From Metamycoplasma canadense (GTDB taxonomy: Bacteria > Bacillota_I > Bacilli_A > Mycoplasmatales > Metamycoplasmataceae): 64,000 nt of DNA. Under the pieces are notes generated by a model. That model was given only the letters and a program-made list of their open reading frames with translations. It had not been told where the DNA came from and did no database searches. Position numbers and translations under genes: made by a program. Below, in pieces: positions 21,172-32,479 of this stretch (position 1 is its first letter; each line of letters begins with the position of its first letter). The stretch is from NCBI RefSeq assembly GCF_000828855.1, contig NZ_AP014631.1, positions 62,001 to 126,000 of the forward strand, written 5' to 3'.

Positions 21172-23145
21172 TTATTTTCTTTTTTTATCATAACCTAAAT
21201 CTAATAATAGTTTTTGAATTTCAATTGCTTTATCAAACTCGAAATTTTTTGCTGCTTCTTTCATTTCAATAACTAAATCATTAATATAGTCTTTGCTAAC
21301 TGACAATGATTTTAAATTCTTTTTAATTTTTGAATTTAAAACTAAATCTATATCATTTTTTGGTATAGATTTTATAACTGTTTTAGGTGTAATATTATTT
21401 TTTTTGTTATATTCAATTTGAATCTTTCTTTTTAAAAGATTATCATCAATTGTTTCTTGCATTGACTTGGATATTTTATCAGCAAAAAAGATAACTTCGC
21501 CATGATCATTTCTGGCTGCTCTGCCGACTATTTGAATTAATGACCTTTTATCTCTTCCAAGGCCACTAGTATCGGCATCTAAAACAAATATTAAACTAAC
21601 CTCAGGCAAATCAATACCTTCTCTTAAAAGATTAATTCCAATTACAACATCATATTTACCTATTCTTAAACCATTTAAAATTGCATTTCTTTCAAAAACT
21701 TCAAATTCTTCATGAATATAAGCAGACTTAATTTTATGTTCCTTTAAATATCTTGTCAATTCTTCAGCATTAGCCTTTGTATGTGTCAAAATTAAACTAC
21801 GCTCATTTCTTTCAATTTGTTTTTTTAGCAAATCATGAATTTTTTGAATTTGATTTTCTTTAGGCATAATTTTAATAATTGGATCTAAAAGACCGGTTGG
21901 TCTAATAAATTGTGTAACTATTTCACCATTAGCAAAAGAGATTTCTTCATCGCCAGGAGTTGCTGATAAATAAATTCTTTGTAAATCTATTTCATTGTAT
22001 TCAGAATATTTTAGTGGTCTATTATCAAACGCTGAAGGAAGTCTTCAACCATAATTAACTAATTTTTCTTTTCTAGATCTATCACCTTCATACATTCCCT
22101 TAAATTGAGGAAGCATTAAATGGCTTTCATCAATAAAAATAATTGTTTCTTTATCTAAATAATCAAATATAGTATAAGGTTTTTCATTTGGTAATCTATT
22201 TTCAATATATCTTGCATAGTTTTCCATACCGTTAGTATGGCCAAATTCTTTTATTGAATCAATATCAGATAAAATTCTTGATTCAATTCGTTGAGCTTCT
22301 ATTAATTTATTTTCTTTTTTAAAATACAAAATTCTTTCATTTAATTCTTTTTCGATTTCATCACATATCAAGTCGCTTTTGTTATGATCAATTAAAAAAG
22401 TTGTAGAAGGATAAATAACAATTTCACTAATATTTTCTTTAACATCATTTGTTGAGGAATCAATCAATTTAATGCTTTTAATTTGATTATCAAAAAGTTC
22501 TATTCTTATATAGGAGTCAAATTTATAACCTGGTGCAATCGTAATTACATCTCCAACACATTTAAATTCGCCTTGTTCAATATTAGGAAAAAAACCTTTA
22601 TTTTTGTATTGCATCTTAACAAGTCTATTAATAATTTCTCTTCTTGTTTTAACTTCATTTACTTTTAAGGGTAAATAATATTTTTTATATTCTTGCGGAT
22701 TTAAAACCCCATAAATTGAAGCTACAGAAGCAACAACAATTGTATCTTTTCTTGTGATTAAAGAATTTAAAGTTGAAATTCTCATTGCTTCAATTTTATC
22801 ATTTCTCATTGAAGATTTTTCAATGTATAAGTCTTCTGCGGGTTTATAAGCCTCTGGTCGATAATAATCAAAATAAGAAATAAAGTATTCAACTTTATTT
22901 TCTGGAAAAAGTTCTTTTAATTCATGGTAAAGTTGACTAGCTAAAGTTTTATTATGACTAATAATTAAAGCCGGTCTATTACTTTTAGCAATAACATTAG
23001 CTAATGTAAAAGTTTTACCTGAACCTGTTACCCCTAAAAGAACTTGATGCTTTTTTCCTTCTTTTAATCCTTCTAATAGTTTTTCTATTGCTTCTGGTTG
23101 ATCACCCGAAGGAACAAAATTTGACACGAGTTTAAAATTTTTCAT
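21172..23145 (-). CDS. uvrB: Excinuclease ABC subunit B
   Basis: The 657-residue DNA-damage helicase of nucleotide excision repair acts with UvrA and UvrC. Visible are the N-terminal PSGDQPEAIEKLL, Walker A GVTGSGKT at about 39-46, the beta-hairpin region FDYYRPEAYKP, the IDESH box, motif VI-like QIVGRAARN, and the C-terminal UvrC-binding helix pair MKEAAKNFEFDKAIEIQ. One UGA (Trp) at about 22044 joins the halves. The TATAAT at 23157-23152 is only 6 nt before the ATG, so the transcript is probably leaderless. Confidence 0.95.
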
Positions 23146-23151
23146 GTTCTA

Positions 23152-23207
23152 ATTATAAATTAGTAACCATTATTTAAAAACATAAAAACTTGTTTTTATA
23201 GTATAAT
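23152..23207. promoter_or_regulatory. Compact divergent promoters of uvrB and the LRR lipoprotein
   Basis: The 73-nt space between the two start codons holds TATAAT on the minus strand (23157-23152, 6 nt before uvrB) and TATAAT on the plus strand (23202-23207, 11 nt before the lipoprotein ATG). Neither gene has a Shine-Dalgarno. Confidence 0.6.
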
Positions 23208-23218
23208 TATAAGCAATT

Positions 23219-24064
23219 ATGAAAAATACAAAGAAATTATTTTTAACCTTAGCTAGTGTTTCGATACCACTTATAACAACTATTTCAGTTGTTTCTTGTG
23301 GTTCGAAAGAATATGCTAATGAATTTTCAAAAGATTTTGTTTTAGGCCCTGCTGGTCGTGATAATTACAATAGGGAAACTCAAACTTTAGATTTATCAAA
23401 AACTAATTTAGATATTATTCCTCAAGCCGCATTTTCAGCTAAAGCTTTACTTAGTTTATTTAGTAAAACTGTTGCATCAACAAATCCAAAACCAGAATTT
23501 GTAGCTCCTGACGGGATAGTTAATTTTAAAGAAACAAAAATTAACATCAAAAAAATTATTCTTCCAGCAAGTCTAAAAGTAATTGGTAAGGCAGCATTCG
23601 AGGGTTTAGGATTAGAAGAAGTACAATTTGATATTTCTTCATCTAATTTAACAAAGATTGAAAGTGAGGCATTTGCAAATAACAAAATATCAAAAATTAT
23701 TTTGCCGATTTCAGTCAATTCAATTGAAGAAAAAGCCTTTTATAATAATCAAATATCTTTTATTAATCTAAATGAATTAAAGGATCTTAAAAAATTAAGC
23801 GTAGGGGTTTTAGCAAATAACAAATTAAACAATATTGATCTTAAAAACATTAATACTATTGAAGATTCTGCGCTTGCTTTAAATGAATTCAAAGACTTAG
23901 AGTTGCATAAAGATATTAGCATTGTATCTGAAAAACTATTTTTCTTTAATGGTAACAAAGACAACATAATGCCAATTAATCTTGTTGTTAAAAATGAAGA
24001 TGTAAAAAAACAGTTAACTGAAGCATTAACAAAAAATTCTGAACTAAATTATATAATTAAATAA
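23219..24064 (+). CDS. Leucine-rich-repeat (BspA-like) lipoprotein
   Basis: The 281-residue lipoprotein has signal peptide MKNTKKLFLTLAS and lipobox SVVSCG. After a short spacer there are about six repeats of the BspA/LRR_5 type with IxxxAFxxxxLxxVxLPxSV-like periodicity. Examples are LPASLKVIGKAAFEGLGLEE, KIESEAFANNKISKIILPIS and SIEEKAFYNNQISFINL. Such repeats form a curved solenoid used for protein binding, often in adhesion. It is transcribed alone, divergently from uvrB, and ends in a clear terminator. Confidence 0.88.
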   Translation: MKNTKKLFLTLASVSIPLITTISVVSCGSKEYANEFSKDFVLGPAGRDNYNRETQTLDLSKTNLDIIPQAAFSAKALLSLFSKTVASTNPKPEFVAPDGIVNFKETKINIKKIILPASLKVIGKAAFEGLGLEEVQFDISSSNLTKIESEAFANNKISKIILPISVNSIEEKAFYNNQISFINLNELKDLKKLSVGVLANNKLNNIDLKNINTIEDSALALNEFKDLELHKDISIVSEKLFFFNGNKDNIMPINLVVKNEDVKKQLTEALTKNSELNYIIK

Positions 24065-24071
24065 TTAAAAA

Positions 24072-24106
24072 AACAACCTACAGCTTAACACTGTAGGTTT
24101 TATTTA
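24072..24106 (+). terminator. Terminator of the LRR lipoprotein
   Basis: The perfect stem AACCTACAG / CTGTAGGTT has a 7-nt loop and a T-rich tail. Confidence 0.85.
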
Positions 24107-24114
24107 AAAAATTT

Positions 24115-24414
24115 CTATTTTTTTTCATCAATTATGTATTCTGTAAAATTAGATAAATCTTCCATCTTAAAAACATGTAATGAAACTAAAGATTTTTTAA
24201 ACCAAGGAATAGTTTTAATATGTTGTAAAGCTTTGGTTATCTGCAATAAGTTATTAATTGAACGTGAAAAATAAAAACTATTAGATAATCAATGGAAACC
24301 ATAATGTCTTAAAATATCTCTCACTTCTTCATATGCTTGCTTATAGTTTTCTTCGCCAACTCCATATTCTCTAACTAATATCTCTTTTTTTAGATAAAAA
24401 ACTAGTCCGTACAT
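24115..24414 (-). CDS. vapD: VapD family protein (Cas2-like ribonuclease fold)
   Basis: This 99-residue protein is readable only with UGA as Trp. Its length and sequence pattern match virulence-associated protein D: an MYGLVFYL start, a YKQAYEEVRDILRHYGFHW helix, a SNSFYFSRS strand, an IKTIPWFKKSLVSLHVFKME segment and an acidic end. VapD proteins have a ferredoxin/Cas2-like fold, and some cut RNA as toxins. The Asp usual at position 7 of the family is Tyr here, so activity is doubtful. No antitoxin-like gene is adjacent. The gene stands alone between the LRR lipoprotein and the next lipoprotein. Confidence 0.82.
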
Positions 24415-24673
24415 ATTATAAAAATACTCCTTTATTTTTTAGATTTTTGGCTCCTTTATTATATCACATTAATTTTAATTATAATTAGGGAAGAAAAAAT
24501 GAACAGGAACATTATTCTAACTTAAAAATAAATAATTAAATTAATATTTTTATTTTTTATTAGAAAAAACAATAATTCTTTGTTAATATTTAAAAAATAT
24601 TTTTATAATTTAATAAAACTAAAATTATATTATTTATGTTTTAAATAAATTTCTATAAATTAAAAGGATAAAT

Positions 24674-25765
24674 ATGAAGAAAATAAGCAGATTTTTATTA
24701 ACTTTTGGTTTTTTAGCTCCTTTAACCACATTGCCAATAATATCAGCGGCTTGTGATAATAAAAAAGAAGAAACTCCGAAAGAAAATGAAGAATTAAACA
24801 TACCTCAAAAACCTACAATTTCTGAACAAAAAACAAATGAAGCTAAAAACTTATACGAAAGTGTTCAAAACAGTGCAAATAGCTTTTCAGAAAATGATTT
24901 AAAAGATCCACAATATTCTGAAATTAAAAAAACTTTTGATGAAGAAGTTGCTAAAGCTAAAAAAATATTAGAAGAAGCTCAAACAGAAGAAAATTACACA
25001 AAAGCAAAAGAAGCTATTGAAGCTGCTAAAGCTAAAGCAGAAAAAGCAGTCGAAGAAGCTAAAAAGCAAGAAAAAACCAAAGAACCAACCTCTCCTGAAA
25101 CAACAAAACCTAGTGAATCAGAAAAAAAAGAAAAAGATCAATCACCTGATGGAACATCACCGACTGCTCCGGAAAAAACTCCTGAAGATAAAAAACAAGT
25201 TGAAGAAGATAAACAAAAAAAAGAAGATGAACCTACAACAAAAGATAATGGACAAAGTCAAGATACTGAAGTTTCTAAAAAAAACGAAGAATTAAACAAG
25301 GTTAAAACAAATATTACATCTTTAATAACTAAAACTAGAGAACAAAGAAATGGAGACTATGAAATATTAATAAAAATGTTAGAAGAAGCTCTAGAACAAT
25401 CTAAAAAATTAATTGAAAAAGAACAAAATCTAGAAAATCTTCAAAAATCTATAGAAATTTTAACAGCTGCTGAAAAAGATTTTAATAACAAAAAAACTAA
25501 AATAGATAATGATATAAAAGATCTGGAATCAAAATTCAATAATCTACATTCTCAAATACAAGAATTAATACAAAATAACAAAGCTAATAAAAAATATGAT
25601 AAATGAGAAAATAAATTTCAACAAATAACAAACCCTATCCCATCTACTGGAGCCACTAAAAAAGATTTTGAAGATGTAATTAGAAAACTAGAAGAATTTC
25701 AGGAAGAAATAACAAAAGAAAATAGTCAAAATGGCACTATGTCTGGCACTGAAACTACAAAATAA
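24674..25765 (+). CDS. Mosaic surface lipoprotein (member C)
   Basis: The 363-residue lipoprotein has signal peptide MKKISRFLLTFGFLAP and lipobox ISAACD. An Ala/Glu/Lys-rich helical segment (about residues 50-135) is followed by a Pro/Thr linker (SPETTKPSES and SPDGTSPTAPEKTPEDKKQ, about 140-178) and a second coiled-coil-like half. The linker nearly repeats that of the nuclease-fused gene at 19192-20940. The signal peptide nearly repeats those of the genes at 41894 and 43507. The frame reads through UGA (Trp) at 25604 to the stop at 25763. AAAGGA precedes the start. Function unknown; surface-exposed by prediction. Confidence 0.85.
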
Positions 25766-25797
25766 TAAATTAAGTTTAAGTGCAAAACAAATACTTT

Positions 25798-25855
25798 AAC
25801 ATGGATAAAAAAGCTAACATTGTACGATATTAAATTTTTTATCTATGTTTTTTTA
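25798..25855 (+). terminator. Terminator of member C
   Basis: A long imperfect stem (AACATGGATAAAAAA against TTTTTTATCTATGTT) is followed by T-rich sequence. Confidence 0.6.
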
Positions 25856-26427
25856 ATTACCTCTATTTTTATTATATAAAAAACATCACTAATAATAATT
25901 ATGGGTTATTTAATTGTAATTCTAAGGCCTTTATTAAACATAACTTATAAAATAAAAGTTTAATTGATTTATTTTTAATGTAGTTAACTTTATTTAATAA
26001 AGAAAATAAAAATTTAAATATTATAATTCCTTGTGTAATTATATGTTTATAATTTGACCTTTTTGTTTTTTCTAGGTTTTTAACGTGTTCAAATTGTTCA
26101 TTTAATTTTTTTTCAATATTAAGCCTAAATAATATTTCTGAATATATAAGTGAGATTCGCTTAAACCCTTATCCTATATTTAAAAAGTAATCACTTTCTA
26201 AACATATGTCTAATTAATTAATGAACAGCCCAATAATAATGTAGTTTTTTTAATCTAATATTTTCTATAATGTTTTTGATTTTTTATCGTTTTCTACTTT
26301 TGCTTTGGCGAATTTTAAATATTGTTCAGTAATCTAGTTTCTTCGACTAAAGGATTGATTTTTCTTAAATAATCAGTTAATACTTATTGTTTTAATTTAT
26401 TAACATATTTTCAATAATTTGATGTAT
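25856..26427 (-). other. Decayed, non-coding region downstream of a wrecked lipoprotein
   Basis: No open frame of useful length exists on either strand. Short minus-strand stretches read like charged helical lipoprotein sequence (for example LNEQFEHVKNLEKTKRSNYK), separated by stops and shifts. This suggests the worn-out 3' part of the lipoprotein pseudogene that begins at about 26738. Confidence 0.4.
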
Positions 26428-26745
26428 TTAATTTATTAATTTTTTTACTGCTTCATTAATAAATGAGTCAACAGTAGATTGATTGTATAATATTTTTTTA
26501 GTTGTATTAACAGTGGGTTGATTTTCTAATAATTGTTTTTTCAAATTCATTATTAGTATAGACGACCCTAATGTTTTTGTATCAAAAATAATAGGTTCAT
26601 CTCCTAAAGGTTGTGAATCTTTATTTTTTACTTCATTTTCGATTATGGGTTCATTATAATTATATTTTTTTATTGTCGACAAGAAATTGCCATTAATGAC
26701 ATTAATGTTATTGCACTTAAATATAATAATTTTTTTATATTCTCT
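26428..26745 (-). pseudogene. Remnant of a mosaic lipoprotein (member D)
   Basis: On the minus strand a lipoprotein signal peptide (KKLLYLSAITLMSLMAISC) can be read, but its first codon is ATA in place of ATG and the frame stops four codons after the Cys. A shifted frame then continues for about 84 codons to 26428 and includes SQPLGDEPII, the module also seen as EKPLGDEPII in the gene at 43507 and RPLGDEH in that at 41894. A lost start, at least one frameshift and a decayed 3' end make this a pseudogene. Confidence 0.7.
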
Positions 26746-26979
26746 TCTTAAATATTTTATCTCTACAATAAATTAGGGGTTTAGGGTTCTTTCTAACCTG
26801 TTTACAATATTATTGAACTTACTAAAAAAATATATAAAAATATTGATTTTTATAAATTAATGAAGTAATTTAGGCGTAATACAAACACTCTTAAAACACA
26901 AATAAAAAAGTTAGTATCGCTTGAATTGTTAACATTTTTTGTATCCTTTGTTTATCTATTTTTTTGATATAACAATTTT
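26746..26979. other. Intergenic, no gene seen
   Basis: This stretch is A+T-rich with no coding frame and no clear RNA structure. It holds the former leader of the lipoprotein remnant and the space before the smc terminator. Confidence 0.4.
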
Positions 26980-27015
26980 AAAACAAAAAACATCATAGCA
27001 ATTTGCCATGATGTT
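26980..27015 (-). terminator. Terminator of smc
   Basis: On the minus strand AACATCATGGCA / TGCTATGATGTT (one G-U style mismatch) is followed by a long T run. Confidence 0.8.
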
Positions 27016-27073
27016 AAAATCAAAACAAACTATTAACTTTTAATGCCCTAGTTTAAAAACTTGATTTTTAATT

Positions 27074-29995
27074 TTAATCTATTAATTTTTTGGCTTCAGT
27101 TAAATTAACACTAAAGAATGTTGTAACACCTCTTTTTTGCATTGTTGCTCCATAGAGCTTATCAACTCTTTCCATTGTTCCTTGACGGTGGGTAATAACA
27201 ATAAATTGAGTATTTAATTTCAAGCTTTGTAGAAACTCAGCAAAACGAATAACATTAGCTTCATCTAATGCAGCTTCAACCTCATCTAAAATACAAAGTG
27301 GTAATGGTTTTGCTTTTAATAATGAGAATAATAAAGAAATTGCAATAAGAGCCTTTTCACCACCTGAAAATAATTTAAGATTCTTAATTGATTTTCCTGG
27401 AGGTTGTGCCATAACATCGATACCACTATCTAATAGATTATCAGGATCCGTATATCTAATTTCAGCCATACCGCCACCAAACATTTTAGAAAATACGTAT
27501 TTAAATTCTTGATTTGCTAATTCCACTGTATTAGTAATTCTTTCAATAATAATTTTGTCCATTTCCCTAATTACTTCTTCAATTGTTTCCTTAGCATCAA
27601 TAATATCTTTTTCTTGGGTTTTTACTTCATTAAATCTATTTTCAACTTCTTGCAATTGTTCAATTGATTCAATATTAATATGCCCCAATTCTTTAATGTC
27701 ATTTTTTAAATCTGACACTAATTTTCTTGCTACATTAAAATCAATATCTGGATTATAAAATTCTCTCGCAGTTTCAAAAAGCATATTATATTGTTCTGAT
27801 AGTCTTTCTTTTGCATATTTAATTGTTGATTCAGCTTTTGCTTTTTCTGCTATTTTTAAAGAATTTTTAGATATTAAATTATTTAATTCAACATTTGCTT
27901 CTGTATGGTTAGCATTAGCAATTGAAAATTCTTTTTTAGCAGCTTGTAATAATTCATTTTGAGAAGTTCTTATTGCTAATAAGTCACCTCTTTCTAAAAC
28001 TAATTTTTGAATTTGTGATGTAATATCAACATTTTGAAATTCATTAATTTCTTCTTTCGAAATATTTTGATACTCAATTCTTAATTCATCAAACCTAGAA
28101 GTAATTTCATTTAAGGTTATTTCTTGTTTTTTAGAATCTAAACTTAAATTAGAAAATAAACTACTTAATTCCTCATATTGATTTTCTAGATTATGAAATT
28201 GATTTGATTTTCTATTTATTTTTTCGACAATTGTTGGTTTTAATTGTTCTAGTTTTGCTACTTGTTCATCAACAGCTAAAAAAGAAACATTATCATTTTT
28301 TTGTCCTCCACTTAAGACTCCACCGACTCTAATAATGTCGCCATCTAAAGTAACAACCATATATCTTTTTTCTAATAATAATGATATTTTATTAGCATTT
28401 TCAATATTATCAACAACTAAAATATTTCCAAGTAAGAAACGTTTTAAAATGTTAAATTCCTTATTAGTAGAAACTAATTCTGAAGCAATTCCAAGAAAAC
28501 CTTTTTGTGTTTGAGCAACAACAACGTGTTGTTCTAAAACATATTTAGGATTTATAGAAGCTAAAGGAATAAATGTTGCTCTTCCACCTTTATTATTTTT
28601 TAAAAATTCAATGGCCTTAACTGCTGTATTTGAATTATCAACAACAACGTGTTGCATTGCGTTTGCCAATATTGTTTCGATTGCTAAACTATATTTCGAA
28701 TCCACACTAATAACTTCTGAAACTAAAGCCTTATATCCTTTAAATAAATGAGCATTTTCAACTATATTTTTGGTTCCTTTTTGTAAATTAGATTTGCTTT
28801 GTTTTAATTCTTGAATATAATTAATTTTTGTATTAATTTTTTGTAACTCTTCATTATCTAATTCTAATTCTCTTTTTATTTGACTTTTTTGAGCAGAAAT
28901 ACGTGATATTTCTTGTTCTAATGTTTGAATTTTTTCCTTTTGTTCAGTAATAAATTTTTTTGTATGAAAAATTTTTGTATTTAAATTATTCAATTCTTCT
29001 TTTAAAGCTTGCTTTCTTTGTTCATTATTTACTTCTATAGTCGAATTTATTAACATTTCCCGATGTTTTTCTTCTTTAGCTGAACGAATTTCTAAATTAT
29101 TAATTTCTTCAGTCATTTCATCAATTTTTTTTGTCAAGGAAGACACGCTTTTATCTAAAGAAACCATTAATTCTGATTTTTTATCAGAAATATCTTTATA
29201 CATCTTAATTTTAATTTCAAGATTTTCTTTTTTTTGGTAATAAATAATAGAATCTGATTCTAATTTTTCTAAACTATCTGAATATGCCATAAAATCATGC
29301 ACCAACAAAGAAACTTCAACTTCTTTTAATTGTTCAGATTTAAGTTTAAAAATTTTAGCCTTTTCAGCTTGTTTTTGTAATGGTTTAATTTGTTTTTCTA
29401 ATTCCTGCACAACAATAGCTATTTGTTCTAAGGCTTCTTGAGTTCTGATTAATTTTCTATCAGCTTCGGCTTTTCTTGAACGATACATTGATGTTCCTGA
29501 AGCTTCTTCAAAAATTTCACGACGTCTTTCAGGTGTTGCTTCAGCGATATCAGAAATTGTACCTTGACCTATAATAGCTAATGAAGATTTAGAAATACCA
29601 CTTTGCATTGCTATTTCTTTAATATCTTTCTGTTTAGCTATTTCTCCGTTTATATAATATTCATTAGCTCCCTTGCCACGATTTAAAACACGTGAGATAG
29701 TAAAAAAGTCATGTGGAATATCAACTGCACGGTCTCGATTATCAAAAGTTAAAATAACTTCTGCACGGTTCATTTCTTTTTCAGTTTTTGAACCTGCAAA
29801 AATAACATCCTCCATATTATCACCACGGAGTACTTTTGAACTAGTTTCACCTAAAACTCATCTTATAGCATCATTAATGTTTGATTTTCCAGACCCATTA
29901 GGTCCAATAATTGCTACAACACCACCATCAAATTTTAGTGTTACCTTATCAGCAAATGATTTAAAACCGTGAGCTTCAACCTGAATTAATTTCAT
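27074..29995 (-). CDS. smc: Chromosome segregation protein SMC
   Basis: The 973-residue SMC ATPase organises and segregates the chromosome. Walker A GPNGSGKSN is at 31-39. Long coiled coils (about 170-330 and 490-770) surround a hinge (about 390-500, with GYKALVSEVI and GGRATFIPL). The C-terminal signature LFSGGEKALIAISLLF and Walker B CILDEVEAALDE complete the head. The start at 29995 gives the normal MKLIQVEAHGFKSFADK beginning and has AAAGGA upstream. It is not next to rnc or ftsY here, unlike the Bacillus order. Confidence 0.96.
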
Positions 29996-30119
29996 ATTAT
30001 TATTCCTTTCCTGTTTTATTTAAATAAAACAAAACATATTTAACATTATAAAGCATAAACACAAAATATAAAAAAGTATTTCATTCTATTTTTAAAATAC
30101 ATAAACAATAATAATATTT

Positions 30120-30170
30120 GATTAAATAAAAGCATGGCTCTTTACCAGATTAACTCAGCCTTGCTTTTAA
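30120..30170 (-). terminator. Terminator of the W-rich surface protein gene
   Basis: On the minus strand AAAAGCAAGGCT and AGCCATGCTTTT form a stem with one mismatch, followed by TATTTAAT. Confidence 0.7.
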
Positions 30171-30184
30171 AATTATTTGGGTTT

Positions 30185-32392
30185 TTAATTAGATTTTTCA
30201 ATTTCATTATCTAATACTTCTAAAAACTTACTTATATTTTTTTCTACATCTTCTTTTTTCTCTGTTTTAAATACTAAATTTAAATATTCCATTAAAACAG
30301 CTTCTTTAGTGAATTTTTCCATCGTAAACTCAGTATCAGAAACTAAATTTGTTAAATAATAATCACGTTTTATAGCCTTAGCTTTGTGTTCCTCAAAATT
30401 ATTAGGAAAATGATGTTCAAAATAATCGTTATATTCTTCAATAGTATATTTATTATTTATATTTAAAAATAATTTTCGCATTATCTCAGTAGCTAAAAAA
30501 TAATGATTAGGATCAGATAAATTTTCTTTATCAATTAAAAATCTATTACGGAAATTATAAATAAAAAATGATACCAATGATTTAGGTAAATTATCGTTTT
30601 TGATTCGATCCTTTTCTAAAGTTTCAAATTTTAACGGGTCAATAAGATTAGTTAAAGGATTTTTAAAGGTTTTATATATAAAAAATGGATTTTGAATAAG
30701 CTTATTAGTTTCGGTATTTATAGAATTATTTACATAAATTTTTTTACCTTCAAATTCATCTATATTTAGTAATTCTCTTGGATCTGGAGATTCATATCAA
30801 AAATTATAATTTTCAGGACTTTGAACAATTTTATTTTTAATATTAGAATCAAAATTAATATTATTTTTAAAATAATCAAAATTTCTATCAGTTCCGTATA
30901 AGTCTAAATTTTCATGATTATAGCCATAAATTCAAAGATTTTTACCAGTTTTGATATATAAATCTTTTAATCTTGGATCTCATTCTTCTCCTCTGGTGTC
31001 AGGGGCATCAAAACCATTTCAAACCCTAAAGAATAATCAGTGTTGATTAATTTTATTAAATCGAGACATGTTAGTTTTTGACATAATTTCTTCATAAAGC
31101 AACACTCATTTCTTTGCTAAAATAGGTTTTAGTTCAAAATCATGAGTTTCAAATTTAGTTTCTAGATCTTCTTTAGTTCAATTTAAATTTGTCAAAAATT
31201 CATCATAAATTGTCTTTAAAAAATTCAAAAAATTTTTAATGTCTTTTTTTTCATAAAGAAAATTTGAAATTCAAAAAACTTGTCCATAAGTATCGCTTAA
31301 ACCTGAAAATAACGAAAATGTTTCAAACAAACTTTGTTGTCTTCAGTGCAAACCTTCCCATCAAAAATAACCAAAAAATTGACCTCACTCACTGTCAGCC
31401 ATGTCTTTTGCTCTATTCATTATTTTTTGCAAATATAAAAATAATTCTTTTTTTAAATCAATTGTTTCTTTAAAATCTTTTTGAATTTTGTTAGTTTGAT
31501 CTTTATCAGTTGCATCAAAAAAATTCTTTTTAGCAAAATATGAAATAGCTTTGTCATTATTTGAATTTAAATCAAATTCAGTATCATAAAATTGTTTTTT
31601 GTAATCCGTAATAGAGTGATAGTTATTTACATATTCTAAAATTTCATTTTCACTACTTTTTTGTTTAAATTCATTATTAATTTTTAATTTTGCCGATTTT
31701 GAATAATAAATTGAATCTTTTAGTGAAACCAAAAAGTTTGATTTATTTTCATTTTTGTTAATTATTTTTTTAAGCTCATTTATTGATTTAGCTTCTTTAA
31801 TCTCATCATCATTTTTTTCTTTAATATATTCAATTTCCTTTAAATTATTTATTTTATTAAATGCAATTTCTTTAGCTTTATTTAAAATTTCATTTTTGTT
31901 TTTTGTTAGTATTTTTAAATCCAAGGTTTCTGGCAATAAAACTTTTTTGTTTTTTTCATATTCAACATTTTGAAAATCTTTTTCTGTATAACCTAATGTT
32001 TTGATTTTAGAATTTAACTCACTCGATAGACTTATTAAATTATTATTCTCAACTTCTTTTTCAAACAAGGAATCTAAATTATCTAATTTATCCAAACTAA
32101 CAGCTAAATTATTTGCTTGCTTATTTAAATTAATTAATGGTAAAACAATGTTGTTACTAAACATTTCTGTAGTATCTTTTTTAAAAATGTTAATTTCATT
32201 TTCATTCTTGTTTGTAATATTATTATTATTATTATTATTCTCATTTACCTTGAGTATTTGTTTTGAAAATTTACTATCTTTTTTTGAAGTTGAACAATTT
32301 TTTAAATATGGAATAATTGTTGTAATCAGCGTCGTTATTCCAACACTTATAATTAACGAGTTTAAAATTTTTGCCTTGCTTTTTGCTTTCAT
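30185..32392 (-). CDS. Large W-rich surface protein (aromatic cluster type)
   Basis: The 735-residue protein has an N-terminal hydrophobic helix (about 9-30) followed by a Cys at 33 in LKNCS. This is not a canonical lipobox, so lipid anchoring is uncertain. An Asn/Lys-rich spacer leads to an all-helical half with coiled-coil character. Then comes a dense aromatic segment near residues 336-350 (WGQFFGYFWWEGLHW), readable only with UGA as Trp, and later Trp-rich stretches to about 500. This is like the proteins I recall being called aromatic cluster surface proteins in mycoplasmas (tentative). A decayed copy lies directly upstream. Function unknown; probably surface-exposed. Confidence 0.75.
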
Positions 32393-32479
32393 AAAATATA
32401 CCTTAAATTTATTATTAACTTATTAATTTTTATTTGTATTCTACCAAAAAAAACATATAATGGCAAAATTCAGCTAATT

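Noticed and set aside
24115-24414. Cas2, hinting at a CRISPR system
   Set aside because: The sequence pattern is that of VapD, and no cas1, cas9 or repeat array is in the window.
26428-26682. An 84-codon minus-strand frame as an intact small gene
   Set aside because: It has no own start apart from a TTG. It continues a lipoprotein whose signal peptide lies in another frame just upstream, so it is a remnant.
26760-26830. GGGGTTTAGGGTT stretch as a structured RNA
   Set aside because: It is a short G-rich patch without pairing partners nearby, in a region of decayed sequence.
32001-32426. A 141-codon plus-strand open frame
   Set aside because: It is antisense to the W-rich surface protein gene, with Phe/Leu-rich shadow composition and no ribosome binding site.
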